DNA from: Rikenellaceae bacterium
GTDB lineage: Bacteria > Bacteroidota > Bacteroidia > Bacteroidales > Rikenellaceae
DNA: 59,708 bases
NCBI GenBank assembly: GCA_031262465.1
Contig: JAISHQ010000018.1
Coordinates: 1-59,708 of the forward strand
Direction: 5' to 3'
The notes under the pieces are model-generated. The model did not search any database. It worked only from the letters and a program-made list of their open reading frames with translations, and was not told where the DNA came from. The translations under genes were made by a program, and so were the position numbers. Positions within the stretch are counted from its first letter, which is position 1. Each line of letters begins with the position of its first letter. Below are positions 17,944-26,181 of the stretch, one piece after another.

Positions 17944-18417
17944 TTATGGTCGATCAATTTCTATATCGACCGGTCGCTCAAAGGCCATGAGTAGCGAGAT
18001 AAAGGTTTCGGTTTGAGCTACCCCTTTGATTTGAAGTATTTTATCGAAAACCACCTGCATCAGGTGCTCGTTGTCGAAGCAGTGAACCTTAAGCATGGCG
18101 TTGTATTTGCCGGTGATGAAGTGACATCCGACCACTTCGGGAATCTGCCGCAGGGACTCGACCGTTGTGTTATAAAAGCTGGCATCGGAGATGCGAATGC
18201 CCATGTAGGCACTTATCGTATAGCCCAACGCGGCAGGATCAATCCGAAGGTGTGCCCCGATGATAACCCCCGTTTCCTCCAATTTTTTAACCCGCTGGTG
18301 GATCGCCGCCCCGGAGACACCACATTCGCGAGCGATTTCCAAAAAAGGCATCCGGGCGTTTTTAATCAGCAGAGAAATAATTTTTTTGTCGATGACATCG
18401 AGGATTGGTTTGCTCAT
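17944..18417 (-). CDS. Lrp/AsnC family transcriptional regulator
   Basis: 157 residues. N-terminal winged helix with LDVIDKKIISLLIKNARMPFLEIAR and recognition helix GVSGAAIHQRVKKLEETG; C-terminal RAM/AsnC domain with GYTISAYMGIRI and GKYNAMLKVHC. Members bind DNA as dimers or octamers and respond to amino acids. It is transcribed toward uxaC and may share its transcript; whether it controls uxaC is not shown. It has a good promoter of its own at 18446-18477. Confidence 0.92.
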   Translation of the reverse strand: MSKPILDVIDKKIISLLIKNARMPFLEIARECGVSGAAIHQRVKKLEETGVIIGAHLRIDPAALGYTISAYMGIRISDASFYNTTVESLRQIPEVVGCHFITGKYNAMLKVHCFDNEHLMQVVFDKILQIKGVAQTETFISLLMAFERPVDIEIDRP

Positions 18418-18445
18418 AAAGAAAGTTTGAAGTTTGTATTTCCTA

Positions 18446-18477
18446 CAAAATTAGCCCTTTCTTTTATTATATCCAAA
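18446..18477 (-). promoter_or_regulatory. Promoter for the Lrp-family gene
   Basis: On the minus strand TTTG (18477-18474), a 20-bp spacer and TAATTTTG (18453-18446). Leader about 23 nt. The rest of the 18418-18650 gap is AT-rich with no other recognisable feature. Confidence 0.75.
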
Positions 18478-18648
18478 TATTTTAACAAATATTATTTCTA
18501 TTTGTTACTTTTATCCGATTAAAACATTCTTTATCCTCTCTTTTCTTTTATTCGACAAGAAAAATGCCAAGTAAAACTTTTAGTCCGAATTATAAAAGGA
18601 TTTTTATCTTACGGTCTCGTTTTTAGTCCGGTCGAAATACATCTCTTT

Positions 18649-18689
18649 CCTAAAAAAAAAAAAACGGAACCCTTTCGAGGTTCCGTTTT
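18649..18689 (-). terminator. Terminator of pgk
   Basis: AAAACGGAACC and GGTTCCGTTTT pair around CTTTCGA. On the minus strand the hairpin is followed by about 12 T, directly downstream of pgk. Confidence 0.85.
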
Positions 18690-18712
18690 GCGTTTGCAGA
18701 GAAGTAAGTTCC

Positions 18713-19969
18713 CTATTTGCGGATCGCGGCCACACCGGGGAGTACTTTACCCTCCATGTATTCGAGCAGGGCACCGCCGCCGGTCGAGACGTAGCTCACC
18801 TTGTCGGCCAGGCCGAACTTGTTGATCGCGGCCACCGAGTCGCCACCGCCGATCAGCGAATAGGCCCCTTTTTTGGTTGCTTCGACAATGGCTTCGGCCA
18901 CGGCTTTCGTGCCGCCGGCAAAGCGATCCATTTCAAAGACACCGACCGGGCCGTTCCAGAGGATTGTTTTCGACTCTTCGATCACCTCGCTAAAGGCCTT
19001 GATCGTTTGCGGGCCGGCATCCATCCCCATCCAACCGTCGGGAATGGCGTTCGACGGGCAAATTTGGGTATTGGCATCTTCGGCAAATTTATCGGCGCAG
19101 AGCGAGTCGGTCGCTAATACCACATTGACCCCCAATTCTTTGGCTTTGGCCAAAATGGAGTGTACGGTGTCGAATTGGTCAGCTTCCAAAATCGAATCGC
19201 CGATCTTTCCGCCCTGTGCCGCCATGAAGGTATAGGTCATCCCACCACCGATAATCAGGTTGTCGACCCGTTGGAGCAGGTTTTCGATGATCGTGATTTT
19301 CGACGAAACTTTCGACCCGCCGATGATGGCCGTAAAGGGTTTTGTGGGTTTTTCGAGCACTTGGTCGATCGCCTTGATCTCGTTTTCCATCACATAGCCG
19401 AACATCTTGTCATTCGGGAAGAACTCGGCGATCAGCGCGGTCGAGGCGTGAGCGCGGTGAGCCGTACCGAAAGCGTCGTTGATGTAAACATCGGCCAGCG
19501 AGGCGAGTTTTTTCGTAAATTCTTTTTGGCTCTCTTTCAGGGCTTTTTTCGCGGCGGCTTTTTCTTCATCCGTTGCACCTTCGCCCAAACGCGGTTTGCC
19601 CTCTTCTTCGGGGTAGAAACGCAAGTTTTCCAACACCAGCACTTCGCCCGGTTGCAGGGACGAGGCCTTTGTCACCGCTTCATAGCCCACGCAATCGTCG
19701 GCAAATTCGACTTTCACGCCGAGGTCTTTTTCGACGGTCGGCAGGATGTGTTTGAGCGAGTATTTCGGATCCGGATTTTTCTTCGGCCGCCCCAGGTGCG
19801 ACATCAGGATCACCGCGCCGCCCTCGCTGAGCACTTTTTTGATGGTCGGAACGGCCGCCCGAATGCGGGTGTCGTCCGTTACCTCGAACTGTTCGTTCAG
19901 GGGGACATTAAAATCCACCCGGATAATGGCTTTTTTGCCTTTGAAATCGTACGTGTCGATTGATTGCAT
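18713..19969 (-). CDS. pgk: Phosphoglycerate kinase
   Basis: 418 residues. N-terminal [15 protein letters not shown], substrate-site HLGRPK, hinge GGSKVSSKI, nucleotide-site NGPVGVFE and GGGDSVAAI are all present. The enzyme makes ATP from 1,3-bisphosphoglycerate in glycolysis. There is an insert of charged residues near position 125-145 ([18 protein letters not shown]), seen in Bacteroidota homologues. Single gene with its own terminator; a possible -7 TACCTTTA lies on the minus strand at 20018-20011. Confidence 0.97.
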   Translation of the reverse strand: MQSIDTYDFKGKKAIIRVDFNVPLNEQFEVTDDTRIRAAVPTIKKVLSEGGAVILMSHLGRPKKNPDPKYSLKHILPTVEKDLGVKVEFADDCVGYEAVTKASSLQPGEVLVLENLRFYPEEEGKPRLGEGATDEEKAAAKKALKESQKEFTKKLASLADVYINDAFGTAHRAHASTALIAEFFPNDKMFGYVMENEIKAIDQVLEKPTKPFTAIIGGSKVSSKITIIENLLQRVDNLIIGGGMTYTFMAAQGGKIGDSILEADQFDTVHSILAKAKELGVNVVLATDSLCADKFAEDANTQICPSNAIPDGWMGMDAGPQTIKAFSEVIEESKTILWNGPVGVFEMDRFAGGTKAVAEAIVEATKKGAYSLIGGGDSVAAINKFGLADKVSYVSTGGGALLEYMEGKVLPGVAAIRK

Positions 19970-20010
19970 AGTGCTTATAGTTTGAAATTAGACATTCCGA
20001 AAAGAGGCAG

Positions 20011-20018
20011 TAAAGGTA
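20011..20018 (-). promoter_or_regulatory. Possible -7 element for pgk
   Basis: TACCTTTA on the minus strand, about 42 bp upstream of the pgk ATG. No exact -33 TTG. Confidence 0.4.
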
Positions 20019-20196
20019 TTGAAAATTTTTCGGAAAACATATCGGGGCACGTTTTTAATCTTCGCCTATTGGGGGCCGATATTCGTTAGGGAATACACCA
20101 CAGAGGAGGATGAACAAAAAGCGAAAAACTTTCGATTGGCCGGGCTGTGCAGAAAAACCCCTATAAATAGGTATTTCGCGGGCGGGGGATTATGTG

Positions 20197-20204
20197 TACT
20201 TTTG
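20197..20204 (+). promoter_or_regulatory. -7 element of the feoAB promoter
   Basis: TACTTTTG, an exact TAnnTTTG, 34 bp before the ATG. A TTTC at 20174-20177 is at the -33 distance (19-bp spacer). I see no clear Fur box. Confidence 0.6.
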
Positions 20205-20238
20205 CGTCTGTCTAACCCAAGGAAGATAAACGCAATTC

Positions 20239-22683
20239 ATGGATAATCAAATTATTACAAAACGTCTTTCCGATCTGCGCACGGCTGAGCGGGGTGTCAT
20301 CACCAAGGTGTATGGGCACGGATCGTTCCGCAAACGGATCATCGAGATGGGCTTCGTTCGCGGGAAGTGCGTGACGGTTATCAAAAACGCCCCGTTTCAA
20401 GACCCGGTGGAGTACGAGATTATGGGCTATCACATCGCCCTGCGCCGAAGCGAGGCTCAGCTGATCGAGGTCTCTGTCTCGGATGCTCCGGCGGCGGCGT
20501 GTCGAATGGAGGCCAACCGGACGTTTGAGGACGAGTCGGCCAACCGTTTTCTGCATCAGGCGGGCCATGTGATTAATGTCGCGCTGGTCGGCAACCCCAA
20601 CAGCGGGAAAACTTCGCTGTTTAACTCGGCCTCCGGCTCGCGGGAGCGGGTGGGCAATTACGGCGGGGTCACGGTCGATGCCAAGACGGCCACGATGCGG
20701 CGAAACGGCTATACGATCCACCTCGTCGACCTGCCGGGCACCTATTCGCTGACCGAATATTCGCCCGAGGAGCTGTATGTGCGCGAGCATATCCTGCAAA
20801 AGATGCCCGATGTGGTCATCAACGTGGTCGATGCCTCTAACTTGGAGCGCAACCTCTATCTGACCACCCAGCTGATCGACATGGATATGAAGGTGGTCAT
20901 CGCCCTCAATATGTACGACGAGTTGGAACAGGCTGATGCACAGTTTGATTACCCGCTATTGGGGCAGATGATCGGTATCCCGATTGTGCCGACTGTGGCC
21001 GCCAAAGAGCAGGGGATCGACACGCTGTTCGACACGGTGATCGACGTTTTCGAGGACAACGAACCCACCGTGCGCCACATCCACATCAATTACGGCGAAG
21101 ATGTCGAGCGGTCGATCGGCCTGTTGCAGGATATGATCTGGCAAAACAGCGATGTGGTGGCTCGTTACTCTTCGCGTTACTTGGCTATCAAGCTGTTGGA
21201 GGGCGACCGGGCGACGGTGAATGTTTCCAAAGAGTGTAAAAACTACTTCGAGATCGAAGAGGCGGCGCGGCGGGAGGCCTCGCGCATCGAAAAAGCCTAC
21301 GGCGAGCGGGTCGAGACCGTGATTACCGATGCCAAATACGGCTTTATCGCCGGTGCCCTGCAAGAGACTTACGCCGGAGACCCCACGCTCAAAAACCAAC
21401 GGGCCTCGCGGATCGACCGCGTGTTGACCAACCGGTGGCTGGGCATCCCGATCTTCATCGCCATCCTGTGGCTGATGTTTCAAACCACCTTTACCTTAGG
21501 TGGTTACCCCATGGAGTGGATCGAAAGCCTTTTTGCCGGGTTGGGCAACGTCATCTCCACGGCTATGCCCGACGGAACGCTGAAAGAGCTGATCGTCGAC
21601 GGGATCATCGGCGGCGTGGGCGGGGTCATTGTCTTTTTGCCCAACATCTTGATACTCTTTCTTTTTATTTCGTTCATGGAGGACACGGGCTACATGGCGC
21701 GCGCCGCCTTTATCATGGATCGGGCGATGCACAAAATCGGCCTGCACGGCAAGTCGTTCATCCCGCTCCTGATGGGCTTCGGGTGCGGCGTACCCGCCAT
21801 CATGGCCACCCGCACACTCGAAAGCCGCAAAGACCGCATCCTGACCATGATGATCGTCCCCTTCATGTCGTGCAGTGCGCGCCTGCCGGTCTACACCCTG
21901 CTGATCGCCGCCTTTTTCCCCACGAATCAGGGGCTGATCTTGCTATCGATCTATGCGATCGGCACGCTGATCGGCATCCTCTCGTCGGTGGTGCTGAAAA
22001 ACCTCTTTTTCCGCAAAGAGGAGGCTCCCTTTGTCATGGAACTGCCACCCTACCGCTGGCCGACGGTCAAAAGCGTGGCGCGCCACACCTGGGGCAAAGG
22101 GGTACAATACCTGAAAAAAATGGGGTCGGTGATCCTCATCGCCTCCGTGATCGTGTGGGCATTGATGACCTATCCCAAACAGCCGGAAATCATCCCGAAC
22201 GATCCCGCCCTACACGCTTCCGTCGCCCAAGCCGACTTACCGTCAGAAGAACAGCAAGCCGCTGAACAACAGGAGCAATCCTACATCGGCCAGCTGGGGC
22301 ACCTGATCGAACCGGCGATCCGCCCGTTGGGTTTCGACTGGCGCATCGGGGTGAGCCTGCTCAGCGGATTCGCGGCCAAAGAGATCGTGGTCAGCACAAT
22401 GGCCGTACTCACCGGGGCCGGGGAAGACGAAGCCTCGCTGACCGAAAACCTGCAAGGGCAGACCTACACCTCGGGGCCGAAAGCGGGCGAAAAAGTCTTC
22501 ACGCCGTTAGTGGCCTACACCATGATGATCTTTATCCTCCTCTACTTCCCCTGCGCGGCAGCCATCGCGGCGATCCGCAAAGAGGCCGGCTGGCGATGGG
22601 CACTCTTCTCGGTGCTCTATACCACCTCGCTGGCATGGATCTTGTCGTTCCTGGTCTACCAAATCGGAAGCCGGTTTGTCTGA
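20239..22683 (+). CDS. feoB: Ferrous iron transporter, FeoA-FeoB fusion
   Basis: 814 residues. Residues 1-85 are a FeoA SH3-like domain (LRTAERGVITKVYGHGSFRKR, IMGYHIALRRSEAQLI). The FeoB G domain begins near residue 112: G1 GNPNSGKTS at about 118, G3 DLPGTYSL, G4 NMYD. The membrane part carries the Gate motifs GFGCGVPAIMATRT and GFAAKEIVVSTMAVL. Fe2+ uptake across the inner membrane. FeoA-FeoB fusions are common in Bacteroidota. A small Cys-rich membrane protein gene follows, but repeat R3 copy A lies between. Confidence 0.96.
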   Translation: MDNQIITKRLSDLRTAERGVITKVYGHGSFRKRIIEMGFVRGKCVTVIKNAPFQDPVEYEIMGYHIALRRSEAQLIEVSVSDAPAAACRMEANRTFEDESANRFLHQAGHVINVALVGNPNSGKTSLFNSASGSRERVGNYGGVTVDAKTATMRRNGYTIHLVDLPGTYSLTEYSPEELYVREHILQKMPDVVINVVDASNLERNLYLTTQLIDMDMKVVIALNMYDELEQADAQFDYPLLGQMIGIPIVPTVAAKEQGIDTLFDTVIDVFEDNEPTVRHIHINYGEDVERSIGLLQDMIWQNSDVVARYSSRYLAIKLLEGDRATVNVSKECKNYFEIEEAARREASRIEKAYGERVETVITDAKYGFIAGALQETYAGDPTLKNQRASRIDRVLTNRWLGIPIFIAILWLMFQTTFTLGGYPMEWIESLFAGLGNVISTAMPDGTLKELIVDGIIGGVGGVIVFLPNILILFLFISFMEDTGYMARAAFIMDRAMHKIGLHGKSFIPLLMGFGCGVPAIMATRTLESRKDRILTMMIVPFMSCSARLPVYTLLIAAFFPTNQGLILLSIYAIGTLIGILSSVVLKNLFFRKEEAPFVMELPPYRWPTVKSVARHTWGKGVQYLKKMGSVILIASVIVWALMTYPKQPEIIPNDPALHASVAQADLPSEEQQAAEQQEQSYIGQLGHLIEPAIRPLGFDWRIGVSLLSGFAAKEIVVSTMAVLTGAGEDEASLTENLQGQTYTSGPKAGEKVFTPLVAYTMMIFILLYFPCAAAIAAIRKEAGWRWALFSVLYTTSLAWILSFLVYQIGSRFV

Positions 22684-22703
22684 GTTCTTTTCAGCCTACA
22701 ACT

Positions 22704-22911
22704 GCCGCTTTTAGAAAGCGGCGCAAATCGTCGCCTTTTGTAAAAGGCGACACCGAAAACTTTTGTGTTTGTCTTTGCAGGGGATCATCTCTCCGAGACT
22801 ACGTTTTGTTTTCCATGTCCCCTGCCCTCCAAGCGAGCTTGGGGCGGGACATGAAAAACAAGACGCATTCGCCCGCAGGCGAATGTGATCGCCCTGAAAA
22901 AACAACTAAAC
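22704..22911 (+). repeat. R3 multi-hairpin element, copy A
   Basis: In order: a GCCGCTTT/AAAGCGGC hairpin (22704-22722); GTCGCCTTTT-GT-AAAAGGCGAC (22730-22751, 10-bp arms, 2-nt loop); the box ACCGAAAACTTTTGTG; an outer CAGGGGATC pairing with GATCGCCCTG; a variable stem CATGTCCC...GGGACATG (22814-22853) around a CAAGCGAGCTTG core; and CATTCGCC-CGCA-GGCGAATG (22866-22885). The layout and several blocks recur inverted at 24031-24236. Confidence 0.8.
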
Positions 22912-22933
22912 TTGTACTGAAATTGAATAGGTT

Positions 22934-23131
22934 ATGCAGATGCAAGAAATAATCACCGGGATAATTGTTTTTGTGTGCGTGGCGGTGGCGGTGACGGCCA
23001 TCGTCCGCTGGTTCCGGGGACGAGGATCATCGTGTGGGTGCGGGGACGATTCTCGGACGGAGGCCAATACCTGCGCCGGGTGCGCGCTGGCCGAATCTTG
23101 CCGGAAGCAGGAGAAAGAAAGAGATTGCTAA
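22934..23131 (+). CDS. FeoB-associated Cys-rich membrane protein
   Basis: 65 residues. One N-terminal membrane helix (IITGIIVFVCVAVAVTAIVRW), then a short cytosolic tail with Cys in CGCGDD, CAGCALAESC and a final C. This is the pattern of the small FeoB-associated proteins encoded beside feoB, thought to help Feo-dependent iron uptake, perhaps by binding metal or iron-sulfur clusters. It follows feoAB on the same strand; the 250-bp gap holds repeat R3 copy A, which may reduce read-through. ATG at 22940 is an equally possible start. Confidence 0.82.
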   Translation: MQMQEIITGIIVFVCVAVAVTAIVRWFRGRGSSCGCGDDSRTEANTCAGCALAESCRKQEKERDC

Positions 23132-23187
23132 AAAAGTATAGATTTCAGGCTTCACTCATTCCCTTTCCCCTTTTTTTTCGCCCTTTT

Positions 23188-23322
23188 CCCCCTCCCCCCG
23201 CCGCGCTTCGCGCGGCGGGGGGAAGGGGGGGGATTATTGTGTCGGGCTTCGCCCGAATGGGGGGGGTGGCTTGCTGGTTCTTTAAGAACAGCAGGAGGCG
23301 TTGAATAAACGCCTCCTGCTAT
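23188..23322. other. GC-rich hairpins and homopolymer tracts
   Basis: The gap between the Feo-associated gene and the convergent lipoprotein gene holds: a long C/G hairpin, GCCGCGC-TTC-GCGCGGC extended by six C against six G (23188-23229); an eight-G tract (23225-23232); TCGGGC-TTC-GCCCGA (23242-23256); and AGCAGGAGGCGTT-GAATA-AACGCCTCCTGCT (23290-23320). The last probably acts as a terminator despite the lack of a T run. No ORF. Confidence 0.6.
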
Positions 23323-23342
23323 GTTATCGGATTTGATGGTTT

Positions 23343-23729
23343 TTAGTCTTCTTCTTCCGGGGTAAACTCTATTTCATAGAATTTAAATTCCGGCTTCATC
23401 ATGGCTCCCGTTATCGCGTCAAGTCCCCATCCCCAAATATCGGTCAAATTAATGATGGAAACAGGATTAAACTTTTTATTAATCATCAACATGGCGGGTT
23501 CGTACCCTTCGGCTTCTGCTTTTACAATGGTTTCGCTGAATCCACCTTTGATTTTCATCGTGTGCGGGAAACTGACCCTGCCAACTCTGTAACCGTCTAC
23601 TGTCAGATCTGCGCGCCCTTTGATGTCGGAATCAAAAGTTACTTTTGTTTTTGACCCGGTAAATATGGTCGCACAAGAGCTGAAAGCGAGCACTGCGATT
23701 AACGCAGGAATAAATAAGAATCTCTTCAT
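23343..23729 (-). CDS. Small lipoprotein of unknown function
   Basis: 128 residues. Lipoprotein signal KRFLFIPALIAVLAFSSC with the lipid Cys at about 19. The mature part begins ATIFTGSKTKVTFDSDIKGRADLTVDGY (quoted in part), reminiscent of lipoproteins with a PEGA-like beta domain, and later has ITLTDIWGWGLD-like hydrophobic and acidic C-terminal segments. I cannot assign a function. The start at 23729 begins the signal peptide; the frame is open 10 codons further upstream. TAGGTTTG at 23779-23772 on the minus strand may be its -7. Confidence 0.65.
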   Translation of the reverse strand: MKRFLFIPALIAVLAFSSCATIFTGSKTKVTFDSDIKGRADLTVDGYRVGRVSFPHTMKIKGGFSETIVKAEAEGYEPAMLMINKKFNPVSIINLTDIWGWGLDAITGAMMKPEFKFYEIEFTPEEED

Positions 23730-23771
23730 TTTTTGTTTTTTATTAGGTTTAGTTTGCAATAGTGCCTATCC

Positions 23772-23779
23772 CAAACCTA
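23772..23779 (-). promoter_or_regulatory. Possible -7 element of the small lipoprotein gene
   Basis: TAGGTTTG (minus strand), exact TAnnTTTG, 43 bp before the ATG and just downstream of the ncRNA terminator. No -33. Confidence 0.4.
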
Positions 23780-23786
23780 ACCGCAT

Positions 23787-23943
23787 AAAAAAAGCGTGGA
23801 CATCACTGTCGCACGCCATCAGGTCTTCCACAACCCATCGTCCAAGCGAAGCGATGCCACGCTAAGGGCTCACTTCACCTAATTGGACGATAATGTTATA
23901 GCCGAAATCTACAAAGTGGAAGTTTGATGGCGATTAGGCTATT
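23787..23943 (-). ncRNA. Structured ncRNA candidate, possibly 6S-like (Bacteroidales-1)
   Basis: Minus strand. A TATATTTG -7 element (23956-23949) predicts a start near 23943. The transcript then has three nested long-range stems (plus-strand coordinates of the two halves): CGCCATCA 23814-23821 with TGATGGCG 23925-23932; CTTCCAC 23825-23831 with GTGGAAG 23916-23922; ATCGTCCAA 23837-23845 with TTGGACGAT 23883-23891. It ends in a terminator hairpin at 23816-23794 (GCGTG and GACA pair with TGTC and CACGC around GTGA) followed by seven T. The outer stem shares its last bases with the terminator stem, so the two may compete. The small rod-like form with own promoter and terminator resembles 6S-type RNA; that identity is inferred, not recognised from sequence. 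Confidence 0.7.
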
Positions 23944-23948
23944 TGATG

Positions 23949-23956
23949 CAAATATA
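23949..23956 (-). promoter_or_regulatory. -7 element of the ncRNA promoter
   Basis: TATATTTG on the minus strand, exact TAnnTTTG. The -33 is not clear; the region upstream is A/T-rich. Confidence 0.55.
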
Positions 23957-24030
23957 GAATAAATTTTTGTAAAAAAGCAGACTGGGATCAAAAAACTGTC
24001 CCAAAATTCCGAGGCATCCTCTTCTTTTTT

Positions 24031-24236
24031 TGTGTTTTTCAGGGCGATCACATTCGCCTGCGGGCGAATGCGTTTTGTGCTGTATTCCCCGGCTCAAGCT
24101 CGCTTGAGAGGCCGGGGGAATACAGCATGAAACGAAGTCCTGAAGGAATGATCGACCTGCACACACAAGCACAAAAGTTTTTGATGCAACTTTTTTCAAA
24201 AAGTTGCGATTTTGGGCGACTTTTCTAAAAAGTCGC
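24031..24236 (-). repeat. R3 multi-hairpin element, copy B (inverted relative to A)
   Basis: CAGGGCGATC (24040-24049) pairs with GATCGACCTG (24140-24149). Inside are CATTCGCC-TGCG-GGCGAATG (24051-24070), shared with copy A, and a variable stem GCTGTATTCCCC...GGGGGAATACAGC (24079-24126) around CAAGC/GCTTG. The right end has two hairpins, GCAACTTTTT-TC-AAAAAGTTGC (24186-24207) and GCGACTTTT-CTA-AAAAGTCGC (24216-24236), and the box CAAAAACTTTTGTG on the minus strand. Confidence 0.8.
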
Positions 24237-24261
24237 AGTCAAAGGCGGGGTCAAAGAAAAA

Positions 24262-24293
24262 TTTGGGCGATTCTTTGAATTGCGTTACCTTTA
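24262..24293 (+). promoter_or_regulatory. Promoter of the radA operon
   Basis: TTTG at 24262-24265, 20-bp spacer, TACCTTTA at 24286-24293. Transcription would start only 3-5 bases before the radA ATG at 24302. Confidence 0.65.
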
Positions 24294-24301
24294 TCGGAAT
24301 T

Positions 24302-25675
24302 ATGGCTAAGATCAAGAAAGCATATTTTTGCAGTGCGTGTGGGGCGGAGTCGCCCAAATGGGTGGGTCGGTGTAACGCCTGCGGGGAGTGGAACACGATT
24401 GTGGAGGAGGTCGTCGCTCGGGAGACGAAAAACACCGCGACCTTTCGCCCCCACGACCAGCGCAACACGCCCCTGCCCGTTCGGGAGATACGGCAACAGG
24501 CTATCGAGCGCATCGACCTGCACAACGGCGAGATGAACCGGGTGTTGGGCGGAGGGCTTGTGCCGGGGTCGCTCGTTTTGTTGGGCGGTGAGCCGGGCAT
24601 CGGCAAGTCGACCCTGAGCCTGCAAATCGCGCTCCATGCTCCTGGCATCAAAACCTTGTATGTCTCCGGCGAGGAGTCGGCCCAGCAGATCAAACTGCGC
24701 GCCGAGCGGTTGGGGATCGGCAACGAGGAGTGTCTGGTTTATGCCGAGACCCGGCTGGAGGATATTCTGTTGCAAATCGCGCAGACCTCGCCGGGGATGG
24801 TGGTGATTGACTCGATCCAGACGCTGTATAGCGACACGATCGACTCGTCGCCGGGGAGCATCTCGCAGGTGCGCGAATGTGCCGCCCTGCTGTTGCGGTA
24901 CGCCAAACAGACGATGACCCCGATCCTGCTGATCGGGCATATCACCAAAGACGGCGTGATCGCCGGGCCTAAACTGCTGGAACACATTGTCGATGTGGTT
25001 TTGCAGTTCGAGGGCGACAACAACAACATTTACCGCATCCTGCGCAGTATCAAGAACCGTTTTGGGGCGACTTCGGAGATCGGGGTCTACGAAATGCGGG
25101 CAGAGGGGCTTGTCGAGGTGGATAACCCCTCGGAAATCCTGATGTCGCACCTCGACGGCCAGCTGAGCGGGGCGGCGATCGGAGCCACAGTCGACGGAGC
25201 GAGACCCTACCTGATTGAAACACAGGCTTTAGTCAGTACGGCGGCCTATGGCACACCCCAGCGGTCGACCACGGGTTTCGACCAAAAACGGCTCAATATG
25301 CTCTTGGCCGTGCTCGAAAAGAGGTTGGGGTTCAAGATGTACCAAAAGGATGTCTTTTTGAACTTTGCCGGGGGGTTCAAGATCAACGACACGGGGATGG
25401 ACATGGCTGTGGTAGCCTCGATCCTCTCTTCGGCACTCGATCAGCCGATCCCGGCAGACACCTGCTTTGCCGGGGAGATCGGCCTGTCGGGCGAGGTGCG
25501 CCCCGCCTCGCGCACCGAACAGCGCATCGCCGAGGCCGCGCGCTTGGGGCTGAAACGGATCGTGGTCTCGGGCTATGTTCAAAAAAACGTGGAAAAGGCG
25601 GGCGAGAGCATCCGGGTTCTCTTTGTCCACAGGGTCGACGAGTTGGCAAGGATTCTTTTCGGAAATAAATCATGA
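24302..25675 (+). CDS. radA: DNA repair protein RadA
   Basis: 457 residues, standard length. N-terminal zinc finger with Cys10, Cys13 and CNACGEW; Walker A GGEPGIGKST; Walker B VVIDSIQTL; the RadA-specific SIKNRFGATSEIG motif; C-terminal Lon-like domain with FLNFAGGFKINDTGMD and FAGEIGLSGEVR. RadA is a RecA-like helicase acting in branch migration during recombination. The open frame reaches back to 24212, but ATG 24302 gives the canonical MAKIKKAYFCSACG and lies after the promoter. Stop overlaps the next ATG (ATGA). Confidence 0.96.
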   Translation: MAKIKKAYFCSACGAESPKWVGRCNACGEWNTIVEEVVARETKNTATFRPHDQRNTPLPVREIRQQAIERIDLHNGEMNRVLGGGLVPGSLVLLGGEPGIGKSTLSLQIALHAPGIKTLYVSGEESAQQIKLRAERLGIGNEECLVYAETRLEDILLQIAQTSPGMVVIDSIQTLYSDTIDSSPGSISQVRECAALLLRYAKQTMTPILLIGHITKDGVIAGPKLLEHIVDVVLQFEGDNNNIYRILRSIKNRFGATSEIGVYEMRAEGLVEVDNPSEILMSHLDGQLSGAAIGATVDGARPYLIETQALVSTAAYGTPQRSTTGFDQKRLNMLLAVLEKRLGFKMYQKDVFLNFAGGFKINDTGMDMAVVASILSSALDQPIPADTCFAGEIGLSGEVRPASRTEQRIAEAARLGLKRIVVSGYVQKNVEKAGESIRVLFVHRVDELARILFGNKS

Positions 25676-26181
25676 AATATAAGGTCAAACGAGCGCAGTT
25701 CAACTCCAAAAACTGCTTCATCTGTGGCAAGATGAACGAGATGGGGCTTCGCGCGCGCTTCTATGAAACGACTGACAACGAGCTGATTTCGATCAGCTTG
25801 CCCCGGGCGAAGCACCAAAGCTACCCCATGACCCTGCACGGCGGGGTGTCGGCGGCGATATTGGACGAGACGATTGGCCGGGCGATTTGCGCCTTTTACG
25901 GCGATATGGTTTGGGGCGTAACGATGGAGTTGCACGTAAAATACCGGAAACCAGTCCCTTATGACGGAGAATTGATCGCCATCGGACGCATCACCGCTGA
26001 CCGGGGGCGGATTTTCGAGGGCGAGGGCGAACTCTACCTGCCCAACGGCGAGGTGGCTGTCGAGGCGCGCGGCACCTACATGAAACGGCAGGTCGACCAA
26101 TTGGGCGGTGCCGGTTTTGTGGACGAGGAGTGGGGGTTTACGCCGGATGAAGCTACTCCCGAATGGATAGAGATTGGATGA
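25672..26181 (+). CDS. PaaI-like hotdog-fold thioesterase
   Basis: 169 residues. 4HBT signature LHGGVSAAILDETIGRA with the likely catalytic acidic residue in DET, and the hotdog beta-strands VTMELHVKYRKPVPYDG. An N-terminal NCFICGKMNEMGL with CxxC is common in this subgroup. Hydrolyses an acyl-CoA of unknown identity. It overlaps radA and mqnE by ATGA at both ends, so the three genes are translationally coupled; a link to the mqnE step is possible but unproven. Confidence 0.85.
   Translation: MKYKVKRAQFNSKNCFICGKMNEMGLRARFYETTDNELISISLPRAKHQSYPMTLHGGVSAAILDETIGRAICAFYGDMVWGVTMELHVKYRKPVPYDGELIAIGRITADRGRIFEGEGELYLPNGEVAVEARGTYMKRQVDQLGGAGFVDEEWGFTPDEATPEWIEIG

Noticed and set aside
19970..20196. 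Possible riboswitch or Fur-controlled leader before feoAB
   Set aside because: I could not find a stem-loop set with terminator, nor a convincing Fur palindrome, in this stretch.
23620..23865. 81-residue plus-strand ORF ending in AIRSSTTHRPSEAMPR
   Set aside because: Overlaps the ncRNA candidate on the opposite strand and the start of the lipoprotein gene; no coding signature.
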